This document shows, one piece after another, positions 45,601 through 57,100 of a DNA stretch of 64,000 bases (position 1 is the first letter of the stretch; each line of letters starts with the position of its first letter). The position numbers and the translations under genes were made by a program. The DNA lies in the NCBI GenBank assembly GCA_012845835.1, contig JABAKD010000005.1, positions 3,917,155-3,981,154 of the forward strand, in the 5' to 3' direction. The stretch comes from Undaria pinnatifida. Its lineage: Eukaryota > Sar > Phaeophyceae > Laminariales > Alariaceae. A model generated the notes under the pieces. The model did no database searches. It was given only the letters and a program-made list of their open reading frames with translations, and was not told the DNA's origin.

Positions 45601-48166
45601 GTCGAAATTTTACAAATGGAAGAAGAAAACGCAGTTTGTCGACAGGGAGAATGCATCGACCCGTTTGGAAAACGTTATCCGTGCGTACGCCCAGACTGCT
45701 AGTAACCCACCCAGACTAATCCTTGTCACGCGGGACCTTACTCGCTGCGCAGACTGACCGGCGAAATCCCGTCAAAACCCACCTCTATGGCCGCCGCAAG
45801 AAGGTTTTCTCTTTGCATCTTGACCTCGAAGCTGTCTGCTCTCCTGCTCGCGTCACCGCCTACTTTTTCCCGAGCGGCAGCGCGTCTTTGCCGTTTGGCG
45901 TCTGCAGCCTCCTCTCCGCGCAGAACGCGCTCTCTTTCCTTTATCTCCTAAACGGAAGTGGGGCGCGGTCGACATTGTTGGGTATGTATGCTAGGATTGC
46001 ATAGTTTTACAAGGGCTCCGCATTATTGCCGGCATTCGCATTACATGTAAACAAACGCATGGTAATTTCAGGGGCGAAGGTAATAAACCAATAGTCTACC
46101 AGGGTAGTATTGTGTATGGAAGCAATTAATCCACACCAGCACAAATCTAGAGAATAAATTATTTCCCACATTTTTTCTTTACATTGTTGAATGAACGGAG
46201 GCGAGGCGCAGGCTCGATGTGGTGCGGATATAAACACCTATATATTTTCGCGTTGAGTGATCCGTACAAGACATTCCCCTTTCGGAAGCTTTCTTTCGTA
46301 AGGACAAGCTTCTTTCTTTTTGCGAAGACCGCATTACTAGCAAGCAACTGATTCGATGCTTGAAAAACAAAATTTCTAGGCTAGATTTTTAAAGTGAGTT
46401 TCTTCCCGAGAGGGTCGAAAGTGCAGAGCCTCGATGGTTTCATAAATAAGCCTGTCTAGTAGACAATTGTCGATTGTGCTTGGATACGATACAGCAACGA
46501 TAACGATTTGACGATAACAGGGAGTTCCACTAGTAGATTGCCTCAAGGTAGTGGGAACTTTATTGCGGAATACTCCCAGATGGGCGGCAGTTTCCATTGT
46601 GATGGTGTAGCAGAGCCCACTTGTTAGGTACCCTCTGCGCTGAACCCCGGGAGGAGCTTAATATGGTAGGTACATAGGATTTTTGACCATCGGCCGGGAA
46701 CCTCGCCACCGCACTACTGTCCGTAAGACGGGTAAGCCCGCTACGCTTTGCGGATCAAGAAATCAGTAGGTATCCAGTTTTTTTTTGGGTCATCCCTTCT
46801 GCTGTCTTCGCACTTTTCCTTTCTCCTTCTCCCCCCCTAGACGTGACTCAGATCCGGGGTCACTACAAGTAGGCTCTTCTCCCCCCCTTCCCACTACGGT
46901 ACGCGCCTTCATTTTTGGTGGCGGGAATAATCCAGCTGGTTCTTCCCTCGTCGACTCGAATCGAATTGTGCCAATCTCGACATTAAAATGATCCGTCTTT
47001 GTTAATACGCCGACTGCTGTCCTTTTATTTACGTTCCGGGTGAGATATTGACAAAGCAGAAGTCAGCCATTGTGGCGCGAGCGTAAGAACTAGGCAAAAT
47101 CTACTGCTTGCATAACCGGGTTTTAGATAAGAGATACAAGCATTCTCACGAGTTCGTTGGAGATGAACACTTTCTCCGACAAACAACACCTTTCACAGGG
47201 TGCGCTCAAGGCGGCACACGCGTAGTACCTGGAACGTTTTCGTTTTGGCAGAAAACCGTTCCTGTGTACAGCACCGAGACAGCGGCAACACTCGTGGCGA
47301 GCGCTAGGATAGGAGTACATAGCCCTTTTCATTGCTATTTTCTTCCTCTGAATACCGGATCTCCTTGTCCCCTTTGTGAGAAAACTTAGTATGTCTTGAA
47401 TATACTTGGTATTAATAGTATGGGAAAAATTGACGACGAAAATTGACAATTTACGGCATCGACCACAGCTGGCTGGCGATGATGAAATTGGCGTCCGAAC
47501 AACCACAATGCAAACTGATCACACGGGACCGGCGCAACATGATCCTGCTCGTACTTACTACTGCTCGCGAGCTCACGCCGCCGGTAGATGCTTGAAGACA
47601 TCGCAATCAGTCGTCGTTTTTTTGGGTCGCTATGCACGGGCCCCTAAAGGATTTAACCCCAAAATCCTCGGAAAACGTCATTCTTGCTTCTCAACGGGTA
47701 TTATTCGTGTGCCTACAACAGCAGTGCTACGGGATCGCATGGGAGTGTTCTCCATCCCGTTGCGCTTTCAATAGTTCTCAAAATCAGTTTTTTGTCAGGG
47801 ATAGAGCTCTTTGTGTGAGGAACCTCAGCGAATAAAAAAAGGGCGCCCCTCTACCGTCGCCCATGCCTCATACGGGCGGTTACGTGGTTGGAAGAGACAC
47901 ACCACGAGGGGTGAGTAGGTCTGAGCCTACCCAGCGATTTCACGCGCTCGCGCCTGTGGAGCGGATGTAGACCGCACGCTGTTATCGAGTGCCAAACGCC
48001 GTAGGTATGTAGCTACAAACGCTGCAAATATGGGTTTCGAAGAAATCTTCGATCTCGCAGCTTGCACGAAGTGTGCTTTAGATGCATGCTACGACAGAGG
48101 TAGCACTTTTCGGCTGAAATATTTTCTAAATGACAGGGCTCCTTAACGCAAAATCGTCGGAAATAG

Positions 48167-48198
<32 letters not shown>

Positions 48199-51100
48199 TT
48201 GCAATGGCTCTCGTTGTGTACCTAGGCCATGTAGTTTTTTTTCCCATCCGGTACGTAGCAGTTTTATTTTTCTTCAAATCAACTTTTTGGGAGAGGTGTC
48301 TTAAGCTCCCAATTGAGGAATCTCTGCAAAAAAAAAAGTGGCGCACCTCTATTGTAGCACGCGTTTTTTTTTTTTTTTGGTAATAACAGGAATTTGGGTG
48401 GTTTGCGGATTCATATAATGTGTGACGTCACGCTTCCGGCAGGCGTTACGAATCGCGGGAATACAGGGAAGGTTTAGGGGGGGCATGAAGTCCCCAGCTG
48501 ATCACCGTTGGCTTCGTTTCTGCTTCTCTTTCTCCCATTTTTCCCGGTGTTTGACCATTAACCAGTAAGCTACCAACGAACATGCAGGAGATAGACAGCA
48601 TTGAGGTGTTTGGGATTTCCGAACCCTACTGGGGGGTGGAAAACATACCATACTAGTAACTGCAACCGACCAAAATATTTATCCCAAGGCCAACCAATCC
48701 ACGAAAAAGTAGGTTAGAGATTCAGAAACCAGTAGGAAAACGTATTTCTAACCTAACTTTTTTTGCTGACTTTTCGTGGGTTGGGTTGGCCTTGGAATGT
48801 GATTTTCGACAGTTTTAATACTATTGTTAATATTTTTCTACCCAACTACTCCTACCCACCCAAACTTGGTACATCGAAAAACACCCTATTAGCTTAGCCA
48901 CGGAGGGTGGGTGGACGGTACCCGGAGCCGTCATGAGGGCAGAAGCAGTCGACGAAAATATTTAGTTTCGTTCAGTCCAGTTCACAGCGGAGTGCGAGAA
49001 GGAGGCATCTTGTACACCAAACCCCGCTGGGACCCCAAACCATCCCAAATATACCATGAACTCCTCGAACACAGATTAAGGATCAACCATCTACCAATCT
49101 CCGTAGAACACATACACCAGCCGACCTCAACGCGAGTATCCATATGGTCCTAAACCCGGCATTTTGGCGTCCCAGCGCCGGGACAGCATGCCACAAACAC
49201 AATCACCTTCTGGCGCCTTCGAAAAGCTTCCGCCCGAACCTCCAGCTCGGCCACCTTTAACTCTGCCGCCGTCCTGGTAGCCTCGCTTTCCGACTCCCGC
49301 CGTCGCCGCGCTTCTTCAATCGCGGCTCGCGCGGCCGCCGCTTTCATGGCGGACGCGTTTTTTTTTGCTTCAGCTTGCGCTTCCCGGGCCCTGAGATAAT
49401 GGAGGCCGGATGAGGGAGGGGGAGAGGAAGGAAAGGGGGAGGGAGGGGGGTTGCTCATTGTTGCTTGCGCTAGTTGTTTGACCATTAATCACGCGTCTCT
49501 TTCGAGACGGATCACCGTTCCTGTTCCGAACAGAGACAACTCCAACATTTGGAAGTCCACTACGTTTCTTCCATATGTTACATTAAAATCGTTTCTGTTC
49601 TTGTCTTGTGTCCTTTCTGTTGGGCCGTCTGTGACCACCATCTATGTCCTAAGATAGCGAGCGTTTTCCTGCTACCGTCTAACGTACCAAACTTCTCCAT
49701 ATCCACCATCTGTTTCCTAAAAAATAATCGATCATTTTACTGCTGCCGTCTATTTAGTGTACCAAACTTTTCCACACCACATTCGTCTACGTTCCTTAGT
49801 TCCTCCTCTAACACACCCCTTTCCTCTTTGTACAGTTCACATTCTCCCACTGTGTGGGTTATAATCTCGTCTGCATTGCCATCAAGGCACCTCTGTGCAC
49901 CTTTTTTTTTTGGGGGGGGGGGATATGTTTGAGTCTCAATCGAACATCATCGGCGGAGGGAAGGACGGGTGGGAGCCGGAGCCGCGAACGTATTTTCCTC
50001 GGCTTGCGCTTCTCAAGCCCTGCCGCAACAACCGAACGGGAGGAGGAATGTAATCTTTGACATGTATGGCCGTAGTATACCGGACCACAGACCCTCGCAT
50101 CTCTTGTGGGTGAGGGGAGGGGGGGTACTCACTTCATGTATGGCCGTGGTCGTGTGACCATCGACCCTCGGATCGCTACAATGCCGGGACGGAGTACGTC
50201 GGGTTTTAACCCACCAGGTAGACATCGCGTGCACCAAGCGCGAAGCACCGTGAGGGGTTCGGCGAGCCGCATTACGGGTGAGCTGCATCCTGGCGAGAAC
50301 CACTTGTGAGGCGGACTTCCGCACCTTGTGCTTCTTTTCTTGCATATGGATAGCAGCTTCGGAATGTTGAAAAAAAAACTGGTGTGGCCACTTCCGCGAG
50401 GTGGGGGGGGGAGAGTATTTGCGGGTCTCGTTCGGACATCGACCGGAGGAGTGTTCTCCTTTCATCCACGGTGGCGCAACCACGTGTTAATCACACATTC
50501 TCGGCGAGTCGGCGGTAGCTTCCCTCTCTTCTGATTTCTTTACCGCAAGCCCCACCTCCAATCTACGTTGTGCCCCTACACACCGCTCGATTCAAATATC
50601 GTCTCTCTCGAGTGTGGAAAGTAATCATCATGTAGATGAATTTACGTATAGCTGGCGTTTTACCGTAGGATTGTGAATGCGCTAGTCAGGGGGAAGATTT
50701 AGGCGGAAGTTCTGACCATTTTCTTGGAAAAAAATAATCAATTATTGCGTACTATCGACTGATTCTTACCACGATAGCCCCCCCCCGAAAAAAACCAGCG
50801 AATTTCTCTAACGAACGAACGTTTCGTGGTTGCTCGACACGACGAAGGATGCTATGAAAAGAACATCTCCACATACCTTCCTGTTATCAAAGGACTCTCG
50901 AGCGATGGCGTCGGGGTGGCGAGGGGCACCGTATTTCAGGAGGTACGGTCGGTCGTTGGGTTTAAAACCAGCCATTTCGTCAAAACAAAGTTGGGTGGGC
51001 TGCCGTAGTAAGACTCTATTTAAGGGAAAAAACGTCAATCAGTTGCTGAACCTTTTGGGACCCGTTGGTTTGGATACAACCGATCCTTTTATTTTTTCCC

Positions 51101-54100
51101 GGTCTGCTGAAAAAAAAAAACAGCAGACCGGTATTTTTTTACCTTCTTGCCGCGTCGGCGGCAGCGTCCCTCTCTTCCGCTTTTTGGATCGCGATTCGCT
51201 CGCTTCGCAGTTGCCGCGCCCTCCTCACGCGTACGCTTCGGGCGATGCGACTCTCAAGGATGGCCGCCCTCTCCGCGACTTGCTCGGCCCGCTGTTGAGC
51301 AGCCAGATCTGACTGCTTCTGCCGAAGGTTGGCCTCCATCTCTATCAGTCTGTGTCGAAGACAAAAATCGGAGCACGCCAACCAAATAGTTAAGATGGGA
51401 CTTGGTGCATAGGTTTTTCTTTTTGGGTTTCGATTGATTTGCTTCTTCTTTCTGAGAATGTTTTAAGAGTGATTGACGTTAATTCTTAGCACGCTGCACT
51501 CTGTCGGATGAAGCAAAATAAAAATAACAACAATATATTCTTAGTAGAAATAATAGAAGTAAAACAAACTGTGTAAGATAAGCTCGCGTATATAGCCGCC
51601 CCCTCCGATACTTGCAGCGCACGCTGTTGAGAAGCCAGGTCTGATTGTGCTTCTGTCGAAGGTTGTCCTCCGACTCCAGAAGTCTGTGTCGGAGTCAAAA
51701 TAGTGAGGGCCACACCAGCCAAGTATTAAGAGTGAGTAATGCAACTTGAGTTAGCCTATGCTGCATTGTTGTTCCTTTCCCCTCATGGTTTCCTTTTTAT
51801 ACTTTCTTGGTAGGATTAAAGGGTGATTCGGCGTTCAAGCTTCATTCTTCATGCCGTCGGACGGCAAGCTTAACAACAAGTTCTACTTCTGGAAATATTC
51901 ATGGGAGTGATCGACGCTGAAAAAAGCTCATGCTGCGCAACAACAGCAGCAATCTTTTTCCCGGGAACGTTTTCCGAGTGACAGGCTCGTGCTGTACGCG
52001 TTCAGATGGGCGAAAACATCAATACATCAGCAGTGGTCCCCGAATAAGGTCATACCAAACAAGGCGGTATCCCTCTACAAGGCGGTCGAAAACCCCGACT
52101 GAAACCCGCGGTACGGCAGTGACCACCTTTTGCTCACGGTTGATCCCTTAGTAGAGCGGTCTACCGCCCTGTTGAGGGAAGCTGAGGCCTCCACATCTGT
52201 ACAGACACCCTGAGCCTGCAAGTAGCAAGCGCTATCCGCCGTCAAAATAAGGCGTTTACCCCCTATGAGTCGAGGACAGGGGTTTCGCGCACCACCGCCT
52301 TCCTCGGCGACCACTCCTGTGATAACAGCAACACGGGTGACCCACCTTGCCGCTTCTTCCTGCTTCTCTAGAATCTTAGCCGCCGCTCTCTCTACGTCTT
52401 CCTTCTTGAGCTGGGCCGATCGTTCTTGGGCGACGCGGGCCCTGTCCGCCGCTTTCAAAATGTCAGATCTCCTGGCGTCGGCTGCGGCTTCCCTCGCGCT
52501 GGCCTTCTCCCCCCGCTGCCGGTCACGCTCCTACGTGTTTTCGCCGATTAGGATAATCATAGCAACGCGTCAAGATATGGCGGTTTAGGCAATGAGGTCT
52601 ACCGTAGGACCCGTGTTTTGGCGGGGGTGCTACATATTTTTTCTTCGGTCCCTTGCTTGAGGAGGATGGTGTGTTCCTCTCCAAAATTTTTTCCTTGGAG
52701 GGTAAACAATGTGTGGACCATCTGAAAGATCACACTCTCGGTAATTTACATGGCGTGTTGGGGGTGGTGAGAACGCGGTGAAGAACTACTGCTGGAGTGG
52801 GAGAACGCCTCAGGAAAAAAAAAGAAGGTACGTGCAAAAATTACACCTTAAACGCGCTACTCTGGTCGGCATTTCTAAGGGCTGTTTTGTTCGTCATGAT
52901 CTGAGGACGCGGTGAAGCCTACTGCCGAAGTGGGAGAATACCTCAGAAAAAGAGAAAACACACCAAAAAATGTACTAATTCACGCTACTCTGGCCGGAAA
53001 CGTAAGGGCTGTTTGTTCTTCATGATCAAATTTGATAGGCTATCCTATGTGTCCGTCTAGAGTCATACAACTGGAGCACGTTATACAACCGACAATAAAT
53101 AGCGGTTGAATCCGGAAACACGAACGACCGCGAGGCTGAAGCCAGCAACGCCTCACCTCCTGGGCCAGTCGGCGAAGCTCGAACGTCAGCACGTGCTGCA
53201 ACTCCATGGCTTGGCGTCTCTTGAACGCGGCCAATCTCTCCGCCGCATCCTCGAGGACTACGCCACCACCCCCGTCAACGGAGGCGTTTATATTGGCTGC
53301 ACCACTGCCCACGGCAGGTGCAGGCACCAATCCGCTCCTTCCACCCGGCAACGCACCGTGTCTCTTCGGTGAGTATGGGTTAGGGGTGGTCGGTCGTCGC
53401 AGTTCTGAGATGGAGGCCCCTTCCCCTGCTTCCGGGACTGGCAGTGGCTGCGGCGTTTCTGTTCGAACCTTCGGGGGAGATGTAGTGGCGCGCCCATCGT
53501 ATCGTACCCACACGGTTGTTGTGCGTTGTTGCGGACGAGGGAACGGTAATGCACAACATGGTAGTCAATGCTCTGCCTTAAGCCTGTCTTAAGCCGTTGC
53601 ACTCTGGATTTCCTTTGCATGCTTGGTGGTGTGATTGGAACAAAAGGCGTTACACCCCGTGGGATGACAACTGGAATAACAGCAATACCTTGTGCTCTTG
53701 GCAGTAGGGTCGGCTTCGATAGCAAAGCAATGTAAACTGTTTGATGTCAAAATATCTCACGCCGGTACACAAAATAACTCCCCCTTCCCCCCCCCCCCCC
53801 CCCCCCCCGCCAAACCCCCACGCCATCTACTAGCTTCGTACTTCTTCTCCAGCTCTCTCGTACAGGAGTCATCCCTCTATAGTGCGGTAGGAGTTGCCCT
53901 TTCTGGGTTGAGTGTTTTTTTCTGACACTCTGATTGGTTGAGCCCCTCAAGCGTGGAACTATCGGATAGCTTGATCATTTTTACGAGTATTCTTTGTCTT
54001 AGGACAGGTGTGTTCGGAAAAACATTGGTCCGGTTTCGGGTGATGGTGAAATATTGACAGATACCCTCATGTTCGGAGCTCAAAAAATTCTTAGAATCCG

Positions 54101-57100
54101 CTGCACCCATGGCATGAAAGGACTTCTCCTTCCGTAACTTAAATTGGGGGTCACACGGCAGGCAACCCCCCCCACACCTCCCGCCGCTGCTGTGTACGAA
54201 GTATTGGACATCTGATACAAATAGGCGGATTATTTTTCAACTATTGAAAAACGTTGCCGTCGTGCTGTGACGGGCTACACGTACATCATAGTGCGACGGA
54301 GTTATTGCATGTTGATGCCGCCTCTTGGACGTCCGCGGTGCGGAGACTCCGGTGTTATTATTTTGCGTACGAACGCTAACTGGCGCGATCTACACACACA
54401 TGAGATCGACGATGTTGTACAGCTCTACAACATGCCTGGTGTTTCGGTACTGGTGGCGGACAGTGCGACTTTCCCTCACACATTCTCGAGCTTAGCGTTT
54501 GTCAAGGCCTTGACCGACTTGTTCGCCAGACAGGCGTGCTACGATAGGAGATAGCTGGTGGTGTTTTTTTTGCCGCTAAAAACGTTTCGTAATGACGGGG
54601 GCTCCTAGGCCCATACCTGTCCGAACGCCATCCTGGGTTTGCGATATGACGCGTGCTGCGATAGAGGTAGCACTTTTCGTCTGAAACGGTTTCTGAAGAA
54701 TGACGGGGCTCCTTAACCCAAAATCGCCGGAAAAAAAATAAATAATAGGCCATTTTATTTTGCACGATTTACGTTGTGCATCTAGGACATGGGATTTGCC
54801 ATCCGGCGGCAGTTTTTCTTTTCTCCAAATCAGTTTTTTTTTCGTGATAGGTCCTTAAGCTCCCAAATCGAGAAACAGCTCAGAAAAAAAAAATGGTGCA
54901 CCTCTGTCGTAGCACGCGTCGTATAGTATAGCTGTTTTTCAGATCCTAAGGCCATGAGTCTGTTCATCGAGTTGCCCTTTCAGTTTACACCAAAAAAAAG
55001 TTTCTGGGTTTGAGACACAAGAGCTCCTGAAGCGAGGGGCCTGAGAAAAAATATTGCGCACCTCTGCCGTCGCGTGTGTTGCCACCGACGACTATTTCGC
55101 GTTGCCACGCTGACCATTTCGAAGTATTTCGGGACGATGGCTTGCGGCATATACATACTGTATGTACCCGCACACACGAAGAAATGTCGAGTTAGGTTGC
55201 CACTAATCGAGTCATCTCTATAGTGCGGTAGGAGTTGCGCTTTTTTGGGGGCCAAAGGTTTTTTCTGGCCGGTTGAGCTTCTCGAGTGTGAACTACCGGT
55301 TGGTCTAAAAGGTTTTACCAGTATCTTTGTTTTAGGGCTAGCAGCGCATAGAAGAGGGTGGTCGGATGCGCCGACGAATGCCTTCGAAGTCATGTTTCAG
55401 GTAGTATATTGAGCTCCTCGTCTTAGAAGTCCAAGAATTTCCCGTGCGTCCCTACCGTGAGATGACCTTAACCACAACCCAGCGGATAATTCTGCTGACT
55501 GCCACACGCGTTCCGCTACAACAGCGCCTCTCGTCAGCAAGCTGGCAAGAACAAGGTGCATGCACTTCTCGCAACTGCTGCGAGGCGAAAACACGCACCA
55601 TCTATTTTCCAACGAGCAACCAACCCACCCTTGCTGTACACCAGAAAGGCCTCACCGCTTGCGGACACTACATAATTGAGTGGGTGACATCGATTTCGCA
55701 TTTTGACGCGCGCTACGATGGAGAGGAAGCACTCTTTGTCTGAAGACTTTCCCGGAGGACGGAGCTCCTTAACCCCTTTAGAGCCCCCAAACCCCTCCCT
55801 ATACTAATTCCAAGTAATTTTGTCCCCCAAAAGAGGTTGACCTATAATTGTCAGAACTAAAAAAAAACAAAATGCTAAGTTTTCCGATGCATGCTTAACC
55901 ATCATACGTACAGTTCATGGACCAGCGCTGTTTCTTTTTTCCAGGACCAAGGTTACGGGTGGGGGGGGGACTATACGAGGGGTTTTTCTTGTAGTGGCTC
56001 AGGGGAACTCGCGCGAGTGACCCCCCCGTTCGTTTGCGGTATTTAAGCCTTCGTGCTATTTCAAATTTTGCGATAAGAACCCGGAATGAATGGTAAAGCT
56101 ACTCCGCGCGCGAAGATTTTCGCCTAGAGTCTTTGTTCAGCGAGGTACAGACAGAATCCCTCGTGCGAGTACGATGGCTCAAACCCGGTAGCAAAAGAAG
56201 GGGGTATATCATAACATAATCGTAATATAATCATAACACCGTCGCAACATCCCCCCTACCAATACCGTGCCGTAGCCTTCATCTTTCCTCATAATCAGCG
56301 TTAGGGAGAGGTAAAGAGCTCCTGCATGTAGAAGGGGCCTCGAAAAAAAGGATGCATCTCTACCGTACCATTAGCAGCATGTGTCACACTATTTAAATAC
56401 TACCACTAGTATAGCTAGCCAACAAGAAACGCCTAATAACCCGAGCAAGAAGGTTTAAGGCTTGACTGAAAGCTTTGTTGTGGCACCAAAACCTTGAGCA
56501 ACCTTGAGCGTGGCAAACACATACCGGGTACCCTAGGATAGGATTTAGTGTACGAGTAGCGCTCGACGTTGAGTGCGTAGCGCCCCCCCAAAACGTGAGT
56601 CTGACGGTCTTTCTGGGACATTTCCCTTTCCTGGGCCTATACCTGTAGTGCAGGGATTCTTCGAGTATCATAGGTGAACGCTGACCCAGGCTGGGTTTGA
56701 TATTTGGCGGGACGAGCGTTCCGCACTACCTTCAGTATTATGGCTCCTGGGTCTATGATTTTCCTGCCAATCCCAGCCTGCGTTTCTCATTACCGTGCGT
56801 CTTGTTAGGTATCCTGTGCTGTACAACTAGTGGCTGACCTCATGGTGGCGCGCCTTCCAAACAACTGGGGTTGCCATGCCTATCGCCTCTGTTCCTGCAG
56901 TAGCATAGTGCATTGCTGGCGGCACAGATTCGCACGAAGCCAAAGTGTCCTGGGCGAACTCGAAGTCAATGCCAATGGTGGCAGTAAGGGGTACTACAGC
57001 GGTTGCAGACTGACTCTACACACAGCAGCAGAATCACACAGCTTCAGGAGCGCAACACTCTATGCTACCTAGAAGAAAGCGTCACTGGGACCCGCGTGCA

